DNA from: Ctenosaura bakeri
Taxonomy: Eukaryota; Chordata; Lepidosauria; Squamata; Iguanidae
NCBI GenBank assembly: GCA_948474755.1
Contig: CAOLHI010002137.1
Location: 62,001-126,000, forward strand
DNA: 64,000 nt
Reading direction: 5' to 3'
Both the position numbers and the translations under genes were made by a program. This document shows, piece after piece, positions 11,364 to 23,956 of the stretch. The notes beneath the pieces are model-generated. The model saw nothing but the letters and a program-made list of their open reading frames with translations, was not told where the DNA came from and ran no database searches. The first letter of the stretch is position 1, and each line of letters opens with the position of its first letter.

Positions 11364-14300
11364 TAAATCTGCTCCTGGAGGACAGAAAAATAAAAGTATG
11401 AAAGAGAGGAATGCTTGCTAGTTTGCTTGTGTGTGCACACAAGTGTATGTGTGTGTTTTTACCATATGCAAACATTTAAGGAGCTACCGTGTGGCTTCTT
11501 GTCAACATATGTTACCAAAACAACATTTTGAGTGAAGAGGTAGTATTGCTATGTTTCCTGTTTCTTAAAACATGCTTCTTTCTCTGGATGGAATATAGTT
11601 TTTTTTTATCAGTATTTACTTGAAAACTTTCCATTCATTCAATGGTCTACTATAGTTGGGACTAAGCATTGGTTTTAGGTTTTTCATGTTAGTGGATACT
11701 GATCTACATTACCAAAAGGTAATGTAATTTGATTGTCAAATTGGCAAAACATCACAAAAAACAATATGATAGATTATTCAAGTACAGATTTTCCTTGTGT
11801 GGTGTTTCATTGATACATGATGTGTTCTGTTTGTTATTTAAAAAATGGTTGAATCAGAGTTCCTTTTCATGCAATGTTTTACCAGTACACAAGGATCTAA
11901 TGGCAAAACAGCACGCACACACACACAATTTGATGCAATAATGACAAGTATAATCCCATGGGAACTTTTTGTAGTGTTTTGGCCATGCTTTAAAGCAGTG
12001 TGACATAGCAGAAGGATACCAATTAAATGATGGAATCAAAAATTTTAGCAAATTGAAATCCTTCCAGTTCTAGAACATGTTTTTATCAATTTTTCCTAGT
12101 CAATCCAGAATTCAAAAGAGGTGAAATAGAATTCAGAATGAGTGAAGGCTAAGGGAAGCAGGAAAGAGCAAAGCTCTATAAGAAAAATAAAGAAATGGAC
12201 GGGAGAGAAACTGTTTGGGAGATATGCGTAAGAGAAGGTGAGGGAATCAAAAGAAGTTTCAGTAAGAGGGGCGAAATGTCTCAGGGAGTTCCACTCACTC
12301 CAATCCATGCAGCCAAGAAGGATAGAAGTGTCATGGGTGAAACCTGACTTAAATCTGAAGAATGAAATAGTTAGTGAACTGGGAAAGAATCCTGTTGGAT
12401 ATTTCCAATGAATTCAAAAGTATAAAATGAGCAATCACACGATAGTGGAAACAGTTCAAAATGGACTGAAACAACCATGTTCTTTTTTCAAAAAAAAAAA
12501 AAAAAGGTCTGCCTATACTGATAGTACTAAAGCTGCTGTGTGCAAAAAGTCAACAGAATCTTGTAGTTATAACAAATATGGATAATTGGGTACTACTAGA
12601 CAAAAGCTTGTAGTGCCAGCCCATTATAATGTACTTTGCTGAGCATTAAACAGAAATCAGGCATGGATTCTATTTGAGTTTCATACTTTACATGATCAGA
12701 CTAATTAGAAATCTCGATCAAATAATCTCAGGCCACATTCCATCCTGCTAATCAGGGAACACATATTTTTTGATATCTACATTTTTGCAGTTATTGTGTG
12801 AAATGTACCATCTAGATATATCCCCCCCCATCTTTATTCCAGCCAAATAAGTCCAACATATTTCCTGTTGTGTTTTATTGGAGTCTATCGCAGAGTCCAT
12901 TGGAGGTGAGTGAGCAGTAAAGATAATCACTGTGACCATGGCAAAGACACACAGTAGGATCCCAAACAATTTCAAAGTGGGCACCAAGGCCTTTATCTCA
13001 CTTACTGTACAGTAGTCTCCCTATCCCCAGTTTCAAATGTGAGAGATGTGCTTGTGAAAAAATTAGCTGCACCAAAGACTGCAGTTATACAATCTCTGAG
13101 AAAGCACAACTGTTTGCACAATTGTTTTTTCACTAGCATAGTGACCTAAAAGAGTTCTAGCCCATATCATTATGTCATTTACTTTTGATATTTCATTAAT
13201 AACAAGGTCCCTTTGGGTAGCAGAAGCAAAATAATAGTGGAGTTAACAACAGACCAACCTAAGCATTACTTGCTACGCTTGGAGAAGGAGATACAGAAAT
13301 GGTAATCAGATAATCAGAGCTGGAAGACTTGGCAATTGTTTGAACAAGTGAGTGAGGTTGCTGGGGCAGCTCAAGGCCCAGGTGAATGAAGGAAAATCCT
13401 CTCCAGTGGGGGTTAGATGTTTGGTCACTCCACAAATCACCTATGTTGAAGTTTACCTAGAACTGAACCAAGAACAGAAATATTTTCTCATACATTTTGG
13501 GGATATGTATAAGTGTAAATGGTAGTGGAGAACAGGTGGAATGGAATTGGGTTATATCCAAGGTTGTCCTTTCAATTTACAAAAGGTTCTTTGGTCCAGA
13601 AGATGTTTCTGTAGATATAAAAAAGTCTTCTCCACACACAATTGCTTCTTTTCCCCTCAATTTTCTAGCAACACTTCAGCTGTCATTTTAAAGGGTCCCT
13701 CAAGCCTATGGAACAGATTTGAGGTTGGGGAAGAAATGGGGAAATAGCCTGGGGACACAGGTGGTTGTTCTGAATTGGTTACTCAACTACTAGGGATGGA
13801 TGAGTGTTTTATCTCAGTTTGATTTTCATAAGATTTCAAAAAGTTTTGCAAATTTCCTTAAATTCAGGGTACAATAATTTGATTATGTAGGAGAAAATGA
13901 ATCTGTCAGGTATTCCTATCCTTATGAACCGTGTGACATTAGTTTTTAGCTTTGACAATAGCAGTTCATTTCCTGGATTATGGATACTCTTTGGGAAGTA
14001 GCCCCCTTTCTCCAGACCAGGACCTGCTTGTCTTCTTTCTTCCTTGTCCTAAGAACATTTTAATTTCCTAGGTCTAAGAAGTTTTTATTTTTAAAACAAT
14101 CAAAGAATTAATACTGACTGATACTGACTGGTGATCTGCTATGATTTCTTCCTACTTATATTACTGTTTTGACTTACAGTTTACTCGTGCTGGTTGGAGA
14201 TGAATGTCTGAAAACATTTGATGAAACAATGATAAAAATGCCAACCCCCCTTTTTTCTGATTCGTTTGAAAAGATTTGCCTCAAAGTGAGGCATAGTTGT

Positions 14301-14583
14301 TTTCTCTTTGCCATCAGAATCTTTGCCAAAAAAGCAAGAGAGAAATTATAATGCCCGATGGTATCACTGAAATATTGTATAAATATTTAATAGATGCATA
14401 AACATGGTTTCTGATCCTTTCAGTACTCTCTGTTTTGAATTGCTAAGTCTATTCTTACTATCTGTCCCATGCAAGTTATTGCTTTTAAATAAAGCAAGAA
14501 ATCTAGAAACAGCCAGTGAATGAAATCACAGAACATTGAAAGTGAAGAAATAGATATTACTCTTTTATATGTTTGAGAACAGA
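11364..14583. other. Non-coding DNA, no recognised element
   Basis: A poly-A of about 17 nt lies near 12,489-12,505 and an eight-base C run at about 12,821. No gene, SINE or LINE signature was found. Confidence 0.5.
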
Positions 14584-14672
14584 GACAATCCTATACACAA
14601 TTTTCTTGGAGCAATTTCTGTTGAACACAATGGGGTTTGCTTCAAAGCAGACATGCAAAGGATACAGTGTTA
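14584..14672. repeat. Palindromic interspersed repeat ('caatcctatacaca' type)
   Basis: It begins caatcctatacacaatttt and contains gaacacaatggggtttgctt and agcagacatgcaaaggat. The two ends are inverted copies of each other (atcctat near one end, aggat at the other) around a ccatt/aatgg core. A sister copy lies at 50,672-50,752. This is a common short dispersed repeat in reptile DNA; I do not know its formal name. Confidence 0.55.
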
Positions 14673-16103
14673 AAGCACAGACATTCTGAAGTGGTTTCTC
14701 TAATCACTTGTCATGGCAGCACAGAAGAGAACAAAATGACCTAAGGAAAGAGTACAATAAAACAATGAAACAATTCAGATATGACCAGTCATTATTGAAT
14801 TTATAATTTTTTACTGAGAAAAAAAAAGATTTCTTAAGGGCGAAGAGGGAGTAACAATACTCATTTCCTAACAGGTTAAGCAGATGTGTGGTTTGACATG
14901 AATATTCTTTTATTAAGGCTATCTGGCCTTAAATCATTGAATTACATTGATCAAAATGATGGTTGATGCTACCTTTCAGGAAAAAACAGTGTACATTTAT
15001 CTGTATTTAGTCTATTAATTCATGTAGGTTTTCTCAAAAAGCTTAGTGTGGCTGACAAAATAGAACAGTTACAAAACCCAGAATACCATCACAACAACAC
15101 AAAAATCATAATTAAGCACAATAATAATAGAAACAAGAATAATATATTCTTTCCACTTTCTTGAAGAGTAAGATGTTTGTTTCGGCAGTCATTAAACAGA
15201 TTTAGTCTCATTTCTGGGATAGATCATTGGAGAATTCAAGTGAATTCCTAATTCCAATATGCGCTGGCTGTAGGGAGTTAGAATAAGGCATGCACAAACA
15301 TCTTCTGCTGGCAGAAATCCGTTCTGTTAGTTATTCTCAGAGATCTGCTGACACAGCAGTCTGCTGATAGAGCTGCTCTGCAGGCTAAGACCTACCAGCA
15401 AAAGAACCAAAAAAGAGGGCAGGCAAAGCAAAGAAAGTAACTGAACTATACCAGATACAAAATTCCTCCACCCAGGGAACTCAACCACTATGTTGGTACA
15501 AATATATTCCATGGCAAGGACTATCCTATGCAATTTCCAACATCTCTAGGCTGGAGACGTTTTGGATTTAGCACAGCTTCAGTTGGTCCAGTGTCAGCTA
15601 ATTTGGCCCTTGAATATTTTGGATAGTTAGGATTTGTTTCTTTCTGAAAATGGTAGAGATGGGGTGCAGATATCCAAGGCAGCTTTCCTAGAAAGAAAGA
15701 ACCAAATTCTGTTCAGGGGACTGTGAAGCTGCTTGTTACCTACTGGCTCCACCTGGCCAGTGTGCCTTCTAGGAACATGGAAGGCCTACATCATGATATC
15801 CTTAACTGACAAGGAGAGATTACGTGGAGGATGCTTCTGTGTTTTCATCAAACAACACTTCCAACAATTATTGCAGACTTATAAGCTGCTTACGATTCTT
15901 TCCTAACTGCTTTCTATTATTTGTCATGGCCTTTTGGAAAACCTTCCCCTGCAGCTTAAATCTTTACTGAAGAAGTCCAAATAGTGAAAACAACATCAGA
16001 TTCTATGCAGACCTATTGAGAGTTATCCTTTGATTGTGAGCACCTAGGTTACAGACTTGTGTAAACACAAGAGAATTCTTTCTTAATCACTTTATCGTTC
16101 TGC
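14673..16103. other. Mostly unassigned DNA, possible LINE 3' end
   Basis: About 15,020-15,150, read on the minus strand, weakly resembles the 3' end of the L2/CR1-type LINEs seen near 62.4-63.0 kb (a 'gccacactaagc...' block followed by AT-rich unit repeats). The rest shows nothing recognisable. Confidence 0.35.
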
Positions 16104-16265
16104 CAGAAGGGGGCCATAGAGTCATGCTCGGGGACCTAGAGATTCCTAGTAAGAACATTTCTCGAGGGTTTGCTATGCCCTTCACATTGATTCTGTGGCT
16201 CACTTCCACTGGAAATTGACCATAGAATTGTGCTGGAGGACTTAGAACAAGGAATTTCAGCAGCT
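16104..16265 (+). repeat. Imperfect internal duplication
   Basis: Two related blocks: gggggccatagagtcatgct followed by ggggacctagagattcctag (about 16,107-16,150), and ccatagaattgtgctggagg followed by acttagaacaaggaatttc (about 16,218-16,259). They are about 110 bp apart and in the same orientation, as in a diverged tandem unit. The parent element is not known to me. Confidence 0.4.
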
Positions 16266-16520
16266 ATCGCTTGTCATTCAAGCTTCACCTGCTGAAATTC
16301 TCTCTTATGCACAACCACTAAAGGTACAGGAACCCTATTCCTTACTTCACCTGACAAACCTATCTTCATGAGAAACCCTATAACCATGACCCCAAAAGAG
16401 ATTCCAAAAAGGTGGATCATGCTGTTTTCTCTCCTTCCTTTCTTCTCTCCGTATCTGTTACATACGTGCATATAAATGTTTTGTTTTGTGCTTTTAAGCA
16501 TTTCCAACTTCTGGCATTCC

Positions 16521-16711
16521 TAAAGTGAACCTATCATGGGAGTTTCTTGGCAAGATTTGTTCAGTGGGGGTGGGTTGCCTTTACCTCCCTCTGAGGCAGA
16601 GAGATTGTGACTTGCCCAAGGTCACTCAATGGGTTTCTATGACTGAGGGGCAGATTTGAATCCTGGTCTCCAGAGCTATAACATTCAAACTATTACACCA
16701 TGCTGGATCTC
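16521..16711 (-). mobile_element. Sauria SINE, minus strand
   Basis: On the plus strand it reads aagtgaacctatcatgggag, then tttcttggcaagatttgttc, then gacttgcccaaggtcactca, then tcctggtctccagagctata, then ttacaccatgctgg. This is the complement of a nearly complete Sauria SINE, lacking only the final acttgaaggcacacaac tail. Most diagnostic blocks are present in order. Confidence 0.9.
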
Positions 16712-17021
16712 TGGTGTGTATATACATACACAAAAACTTTCTGTAGTTTCTATTCCTAGGGTGAAGCTTTATTGCAAAGTCTATAGCCTTGTTCCACCAT
16801 CCACCCCACAGCTACTGTGAAGTTTTCAGGGAAGCCTGGGGGGAACAGGGAAGCCTGAGAGGGTGATAGACTGTGTCAACATTCCTAAGAAGAACTAAAA
16901 AAAACAAAAAACCAGCATTGTAACCCTGTGAGTCTTGACTCCACTATACCTCAGACTATAATAATAATTTTAAAAAATGAAACCAACCCAAACAAACAGG
17001 AGGAAACTGTAGAAAAATGAA

Positions 17022-17058
<37 letters not shown>

Positions 17059-17719
17059 AGAACCTTGAGCTCTTAGGAGAAAGTGTAGGGTATGATTTGA
17101 ATAAATAAGCAACAATTTAAAGTTGTTAGAAGAAGAAAGAGGAAGGCTGTGTGTTTGTATGTATTTCACGGTTGCACTTTGCTGGTGGCAGTAAATGTGA
17201 GAGCAATGCTTAGCAAAGATCTCCTTTACAAAGAAAGGCTTTGTGGTATTAATCTGTGTTGGAGTTAAGCCACATAAGCAGTAAATGCTGCTTCTTAATT
17301 CTAAGCCTGTGGAGAGGAAAAAGACTGGATTGTACAGTAGCAAAGGGATAACATGTTGTATATTAGAAGAGGGTGTGTGTAGCCCGCAGGTTGTATGTGG
17401 GCACAAGGCCTTTTGTGGCCCTCAGGGCCTTCTAGGGGCCATTTTTTGCACCAAATACCCTATGAGCTGTGGAGAACACTTGCACCATGATTTAGGGGGC
17501 CCTGCCCCTCCGGGTTGTTTGTTCTTCTTCTTCCTCTTCTGGGAGCGTGAGGATATTGGCTTCCTCTGGCCAATTTAGGCCTTAGGGATGCCTTTTTTTT
17601 CTGAAATAAAAAGTAAACAAAAAGAGAAGTATGTTTTTATTTTATTTTATTGCATGGAATGCAGTGGGAGGGGTGGACCTTCCAAGGTTTTGGCTCTGAT
17701 GTGAACTTCTTGCCCTTTC
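16712..17719. other. Non-coding DNA with a (TG)n microsatellite
   Basis: A dinucleotide (TG)16 tract lies at about 17,024-17,055; it gives a His-Thr stretch to a false 151-codon minus-strand frame. A ggggccattttttgcacc stretch at about 17,436 resembles a MITE end, but no partner end was found. Confidence 0.6.
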
Positions 17720-18317
17720 TGTCAAGGTTAGAGACCTGGGCGGTGAGACAGCCCAGAGAAGGGAGTGTGAGAGCCAGCAAAGTCCAGCCGGGAAGAGACA
17801 AGCAAGCACTTTACACAAGGGAGTTCATTTACTAGAGCGTCAAGCAAAAGCCATAATCAGAGTTCCAAAAGCCAAGGGTCAAGAGATGAATTCAAGGTAG
17901 CAGGAACCAGGTGCTGGGAGCAAGGAATAGGCAAGAGGAGGGCTTGAAAGAAGTTTGCCACAAGCAAAGGAAAGCTTCCAGGCAGGCAGTTATATAGCCC
18001 AAGACACAGGTGTGGCTAGTCACTGCTTCTTGAACTTAATCAAGGAAGCCTCCCTTTGCTCAGCTCTCTTGAGTCTCCACCTTGTTTGTGGGCTGATTGG
18101 CACAGGCTCCAAACCATCTTCAGAACTAGATCCCTGTTGCCCTAAAGGAGCAGGCAGAGGAACGTCGAAGCCTGCTTGGTCCATGGCAGCAGGGGGAGCT
18201 CTCGAGCTGCAGGACTCATCTCCATCCAGAGCCACAGGGACCAACAGCTGCTGCTCGTCATCTCCACCCTGAGCAACAGGGACCAACAGCTGCTGCTCAT
18301 CATCATCAGCCCTGACA
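17720..18317 (-). mobile_element. Probable solo LTR, minus strand
   Basis: A 598-bp block starts TGTCAAGG and ends CCCTGACA on the plus strand, so the minus-strand form begins TGTCAGGG and ends CCTTGACA, the TG...CA ends of an LTR with 5-bp inverted termini. On the minus strand a good TATA-like box (GGGCTATATAACTG) lies near 17,993-18,006, and a weak AGTAAATGAA polyadenylation-like site lies downstream at about 17,826-17,835. The U3 start contains two copies of a 38-40 bp unit. No target duplication is visible (flanks ctttc and ggggc), and no primer-binding site or polypurine tract adjoins. It may be Ty3/Gypsy-like or retroviral; the class is inferred only from the ends and TATA. Confidence 0.5.
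18225..18305 (+). repeat. Two-unit tandem repeat inside the LTR
   Basis: The unit cagggaccaacagctgctgc followed by tcgtcatctccaccctgagc is repeated directly, the second unit ending in tcatcatcatc. In the LTR orientation this lies at the very start of U3, where duplicated enhancer-like units are common in LTRs. Confidence 0.7.
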
Positions 18318-20440
18318 GGGGCTTCAGTTATCACACTTCCATGAATACTTTTATATGGTCAAAGGTACCCTCTGCAATTATATATTGTTTTAGCTTAACA
18401 GTGCTATGCTACTAATTTACAGAATGGTCCTGAACCAGTATTAGTTTTACTCCATTATGACATCAGCTTCTGAAATTGGATCCTGTTTTGCCACTTTTAT
18501 TCACTGGGGCTGTCATAGTATATCTTGATCCCAAGAATGTCCTTTTTTATATCTATGAAAACCTGGAGAATACGAAGTCCAGCAGAAGAGAAATCAGTCA
18601 CTTTCAATTGCTTTCTGTGGACATTATCCTGTGTTGATCTCATGATGGTTCACCATTTGTTCTGGAGAGTGAAGGCGTGCTGCTGGTCCTACCCCAGCAT
18701 TGGGCATACCTGTGACCCAGCTGTCCAGAAATCCACATGATTCAGATACCAATAGATAGCAGCTTCTCAAACATAGATGTTGAAAGCACAGATTAAAGTT
18801 CTAACAACTGGGCTTCCAGGAAGCAGAGTCACTGGCATGCCCATGAAGAGGGCAGCGAGAGCATCCTGTAAAGGATGGCCGACTGCATGGGAACAGAAGC
18901 CACTTTTCACATTCATACCCCCTCACACCTCACTGAAAGTGATTTTCATATCACTTCTGGTTGTCTAGTTAAGCCAGTCTTTGACTAAATGGTTTGGTAG
19001 GAGATTGGCAGCAGGGATCAATTTCTTTGCTTTTGGAAGTGGTTTGGAGGTGGAAAATCTGAAAACCATGAGCATGTTTTTTTCTAAAAAAAAAAAAAAA
19101 GTTTGGTGGGGTTCTGATAGCTTGGAAGGATTCCCAGGGGGCACAAGGGAGCACAAAAGTTGGATTCTGGGAACACTGCAATCCATGGGCTTAACTTTTC
19201 CCTGGCCCTGCTTTAGATTAAAACACATCAAGACATGACAAAATATAGCCATTGCTAGCTTCTAGCGGTTTGTGCATAAAGTTTTGTCACTGATGGGAAC
19301 AAGATATTGGAGCATATTAACAGTTTTGAAAGCAATGCCTCAGGCTATATGCCATGTGTTCTGAAAGCAAATGACCAAACTTACTATCTCACCCAAGTAG
19401 AGATGCAAATCTTTGGATATTTCATTCTTGTATATAAGAAAGAAGATTTTCAGCCCCTCTCCCAGTGATCACATTTGGGGATTATTATTTTTTTCAAAAA
19501 GAAATGTTTTCTGCAAGCCCTGGTGAATTCAGTGTGAAAGACAGCTTTCTGCACAAAAATATTTTTCTGAAAAACCTCAGTGGTTTTGTGCAAACACTTT
19601 TTTTTTCCTTTTTCTTTTTTGCAATAAGTTCCAAAATGCAAAACAAATTCATGATTTCAACAGTCTTGGAACACATTTTATTTGAGTTGAGAACATTTGC
19701 AAGCATTCATGATATTCCCACTCCAGAACACTCATAATTATATATGCTGTTAGCCATTAGAACTAACTGAGATCCTTCACACTCAGCAACAAAATGATAG
19801 GTAAGTTCAATCTCCATGCCATTTGTGAGATGACTGCAGTTGGAAGCTGAACATTGGACTGGATGGGCCATTAGTCTGATTCAATTAGGCACTTCAGAAT
19901 CATTACGACGACATCAGAGAATGCTTGAGATAGCTCAAAATGGAGCCTTTTTAGTTCATGAATAATATATTTGATTATTTGCTTCACTGCTCCATTTCAT
20001 GTGTATGCTGTGTAGATCTGTGAAATTGGTTAGATTTAAACTTTCTTTTTTTACAGAAATCTGAAGATAAATGTGTATGTTTCCTTCCCTTTGACAGCTA
20101 TTGCACTTCGTTGCCTTTTATAAGAGGTGTTATTTGGATTCAGAGGCCACTCTTTTCTAGTGAAACCTAACCTTCACTTTGATTTTTGGTATATCAGTTC
20201 AGAGTAGGCACAGTTGTAAACAAAGCAGAATGAAGAACGTATCCATTTAAGTTTTACTGATGCTTATAGATAAATATATATGGATGTGGGTCTGAGTGTA
20301 TATTTTCTTACAAAAAATTCATCTCTATCACATCTCTATCAGTAATACTCGTAAAATAAAATAATTTCCTTTGCATATTTATCTTCATAAGTTACTTATT
20401 CATTATCATGTCAAACTCCTAATTCACATTTTCAATCATC
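18318..20440. other. Non-coding DNA, no recognised element
   Basis: A 15-nt poly-A lies at 19,086-19,100. Frames of up to 105 codons overlap on both strands and carry no motif. Confidence 0.5.
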
Positions 20441-20443
20441 TAA

Positions 20444-20930
20444 GGCCCTTTCCACACGCGGAGGAAGCAACGCCCGGAAACATGCTGAAACGGAGCTTAC
20501 CTGCAGCCGGGTAAGTCCATTGTCACGTGGAGCAGCGTGAGTTCGCCGCTCCACACACATCGGCGTCCTGTGGAGTCCCGCTGCGTCCAAAATGGCAGCT
20601 TCCGGTTGGCGGAGGCTCTCCACCAACCGGAGAAGCTCGTCAGCCAGAAGCCTGCCCCCTGGCCAGTCTGCAGGTGCACACTTGTGTGCGCCTGCAGATC
20701 CACACCGGGCACTGCGACAGGGCTGCAGAGGGCTGCACGCCCCATGCTTTTTAAAAACCACAAGACAAGTGGTTTTCAAAAAGCATGCGGAGGCGCCACT
20801 TCCAGTTGCCCCTGCGCAGATTGAGGTGTGGAACTACACAAAAGTAGTCCACCCTAATCCACGTTATGGTGTAGATGACCTCCATCAGAGGTCGCTCTAC
20901 ACCGTTTTTTAACCCCGTGTGGAAAGGGCC
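20444..20930. mobile_element. MITE, GGCC-ended, TSD TAA
   Basis: A 487-bp element with inverted ends GGCCCTTTCCACACG and CGTGTGGAAAGGGCC (15/15 matching) and a perfect TAA duplication at 20,441-20,443 and 20,931-20,933. The interior is GC-rich, with further inverted repeats (for example ttttaaaaaccacaagacaa against ttgtcttgtggtttt-type sequence at 20,749-20,783). Several 70-115-codon frames on both strands are compositional artefacts. TAA fits the PIF/Harbinger TWA target. It sits directly against the L1 tail to its right. Confidence 0.9.
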
Positions 20931-20933
20931 TAA

Positions 20934-21690
20934 GTCTACTCTTTCTATTTTTTCCATTTCCTTTCCCATAATTGTGCAACTTCTTCCCAGTTCTCCTTAG
21001 TTTCTCTTAAAATTGTGTTCTTTAATAACATGGTTAATATATCCATTTGGTACATGTTGTAAAGTTTTAATATCCATTCTTCTTCTTCTGTAGGTATCTC
21101 ACTATCTTTCCACTTTTGTGCATAAATTAATCTGACTACTGTTATCATGTACAGCGACACTCACCAATATTTTTTTCTCTTTCTTAATATCTAAGCCCTT
21201 GAACACGTTTAATAAATACAATTCAGGACATGCTGGAAAATCAAATTTTAGTTCTTCATTATTAAAGTATGAATCTCTTTCTTTCCAGAATTTCTGTGCT
21301 TTGGTACATTGCCATCACATATGAGAATAGATTCCTGTTTTGTCTCCACACTTTCTGTATGTGTGTGTGTGTGTGTGTGTATACTAACATTTTATAATAT
21401 TTTTCTTTTTGGCTACAGCATCTTGTAAATTATTTCAGGGTTTTAGTCCATGTTTTCTTTTCTCCCACAATGTTCAAGTTGTATTGTGTGGCCTATGTTC
21501 TGTGCCCATTTATTCATATTCTCCTTTATTATACCATATTCCAATTCCACCTTTATTAATATCTTATATAATTTTGTTATTATATGCTCTTTACCTTTTA
21601 AAATTTGAGAATCAAATTCATTTTCTTTCTCCTCTACTCCTTCTAATTTTGAGTCTATTTTAAATCTTTCCATCATTTGTTTATAAGTTA
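20934..21690 (-). pseudogene. L1 LINE ORF2 C-terminal fragment, minus strand
   Basis: Minus-strand translation gives the squamate L1 ORF2 tail in several frames: about 21,443-21,676 contains LYKILI and later MNKWAQNIGH, matching the post-RT region; about 21,300-21,440 contains NNLQDAVAKKK followed by a cysteine-region remnant; 20,945-21,160 contains YAQKWKDSEIPTEEEEW and a closing NWEEVAQLWERKW. Stops and frameshifts separate the pieces. A (TG)n run at 21,359-21,380 lies within it. No ORF1, RT core or endonuclease is present, so it is a 5'-truncated L1 copy. The end of ORF2 abuts the MITE at 20,444-20,930, which probably landed in the L1 3' UTR. Confidence 0.8.
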
Positions 21691-22445
21691 GTCAATGACA
21701 TTAAATACCCTCTGACTGCAGCTGTTCTCTTGCTTTCATTTATATATATATCTGTTTGCTTGTTTCTTCAATAATTAACTAGCCATCCTTGCTCATGGAA
21801 GGGTTCATGAGGTTATAAACATAAAGGAATTTTTGGATAAAATCTATTTTTGTATGTCATCCAAGTTCTTAATAAGGTATTCCTGGGATGGTATGTGTAT
21901 CTGTGTGTGCATATTTAGGGTTGCAGCTTTTGAGGTGAAATAAGTTGTTCAAACACAGAGAAAAAGGCTAGTATCTTAACAGCTGCTTCTTGTGGAAGCA
22001 AGGATCACCCATGATGTTCAGGACATGACAATTTTTCCACAGAATATAATAATGTGGGAACTAGATCCTCTAATTAGGTTTGGCAACGTGAGGCTGGGCA
22101 AATCTCTAATATCAGAGTTTGAGACCTAAAGCGTACCCAACATCTACACAGAAGAGTTTAGGGAGAAGCAACATTCACCTCTCAAGAAAGATGAAATGAA
22201 AAGTGACAGAACTGGGAAATACTTCCTCTCTGCCACCAGTAGATAGAATCAAAGCTTGGGAATAATCATTGGAAAGAAACTAGTTCCTTGTACTTAATTT
22301 CTTTTTCCTGTAACGTAGGGGTAACTATATCAAATTACAACTGTAACATGACAAAGGATAACATCACAGCATGTGTGATCCAGCCATAACTTTTAGTAGC
22401 TATTTTAGTTACAGGAGTAGTGACCTTACTGAATGTTAGAGCAGA
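21691..22445. other. Non-coding DNA, no recognised element
   Basis: Ordinary AT-rich sequence between the L1 fragment and the LTR. Nothing else is supported. Confidence 0.5.
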
Positions 22446-23075
22446 TGTTAGGGACAGTTGATTCGAGTGATACGAAACCTGTTCCCGAAGCCCGGAAAGA
22501 AGATAGAGAGCGATGCTGGGGTCCGATGTATCTCAGCACTTGGAGCTGAGAGGAAGCTCACCAAGCAAAGCAGCAGCAAGGTGGTCTGGAACTCGGGAGC
22601 GATCCGAGGATGGTCTCGGAATCAGTGGTTTTTATAGAGGAAAATGTAACTGCAGGCTATGCTGTACTTGGGGAAAACAATGCGTTTTAGGAGCAGGACA
22701 AAGCTTTGGAAAAGTCAGAATTTAGCATGATTATGTTAAATCCAAATTGACAAAGAGTTAGCCAGTATGCAAATACAGAGTGCTTGGCAGTTGAGTATTC
22801 AGCTTGCCAGGGTGCCTGCTCGGGGCAGGGAGTTCTTTGTAAAACAGCGTGCATACATAATGAGGGTCTTTGCAGATAGGTCTCCTAAAGCAAAGATCTG
22901 GCTATTTCTGGCCTGCCTGGGTGGAGAATGGAATGTCCAGCAAATAGTGGCCGAGCCTAGTTATGTGCTTGTCCGGGGGCCTCACATGTGGAGAGGGGTG
23001 GTAGAAGAGAGCCAAATTATTGATATCAAAATGATATCTAGGGGTTATTCCAAGTAGGCCTAAACTGCAGTAACA
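22446..23075 (-). mobile_element. Retroviral-type LTR, shortened, minus strand
   Basis: On the minus strand it starts TGTTACTGCAGTTTAGGC and follows the LTR at 43,326-44,237 block by block: the palindrome GATATCATTTTGATATCA, a tryptic series of shared 20-60 bp blocks, the TATA region CTCTATAAAAACC, and the downstream caggttccgtatcac-type block. It stops after CTGTCCCTAACA, about 260 bp short of the other copy, so the AATAAA site and all U5 are absent. The ends still read TG...CA and are flanked by CAGA (22,442-22,445) and CAGG (23,076-23,079), a 4-bp duplication with one mismatch. Either a truncated LTR or a variant with a short 3' part. No internal retroviral sequence adjoins. Confidence 0.75.
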
Positions 23076-23956
23076 CAGGAATGTCATAGCATGCAAGAGC
23101 TGGCTTATCTCATTGCTCATGCTGCTTTCTCATATTATTTTGTGGATGCTGAGATGAGAACAAAGTGGACAGGAGTAGCATGTGCTTTGTATTATGGGCT
23201 GGTGACCAGTAGCATTGTGGTGTTTTAAAAAATAATTATTTTAATTTAAGGAACAGGAGTATAAATGTTTGTATGTATGCTGTATCAATGTGTGTGTGTT
23301 TTAACTAACTGCTTTTTTGTGGAGGGGGCATAACACTAAAACTGTACCTAATTACTTGTGAAAATTATATTTCCAAATTCTGGAAAAATATGGTGGGAGA
23401 ATGACTCTGTAAATGGAAAATGTAGTTGGTTTACTATAAAGTGGGGAACCAAAACATCGTGCCAGAAACACTGGAATGTTAAAGGGTCTCATGCTTATAT
23501 ACAGGCTTTTCCCTGTGTATACCATTTCTGTGAGGGGTTGTATTAAGGACACATGCCATGAAATATCTTCGTGCATACCTTTAAAAGCAATTTAGCTGGA
23601 AAACTATCCTATAATGCTTCTTGGCAGTCTATAACATGACATTCCAGAAAGAGATTCATAGTATAAGGCTACTGATTACATATGGTGTTGCTATTGTGTT
23701 TGTTTAGAATTAAGAATATAAAATATATTTGTGATTCCCCCCACCACCACCACGAGCAAACATCACTGCTGTGGATTCATGCCTGTGAATAAGCATACCA
23801 ACTACAGTGACAGGTTTCTGAAAGGTTATCACAGATCCATTAAAACAGCAGTAACAAGAACTGTTTTCACCTTTCACAATAGAAACTGACATTCTAAAGT
23901 CACTAGCTGGCAATATAAAAAAAATTACAGAAATAAAGATTATTTTTCCTCTATTC
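23076..23956. other. Non-coding DNA, no recognised element
   Basis: No coding or repeat signature beyond short A/T runs and a short CCACCACCACCACGA stretch at about 23,740. Confidence 0.5.

Noticed and set aside
16951..17406. 151-codon minus-strand frame with a His-Thr run
   Set aside because: The run is the (TG)n microsatellite; no family motif, and the frame crosses unrelated sequence.
20432..20912. Several 70-115-codon frames with Cys/Ala/Pro-rich products
   Set aside because: They fall inside the 20,444-20,930 MITE and are present on both strands at once, as expected from GC-rich palindromic DNA.
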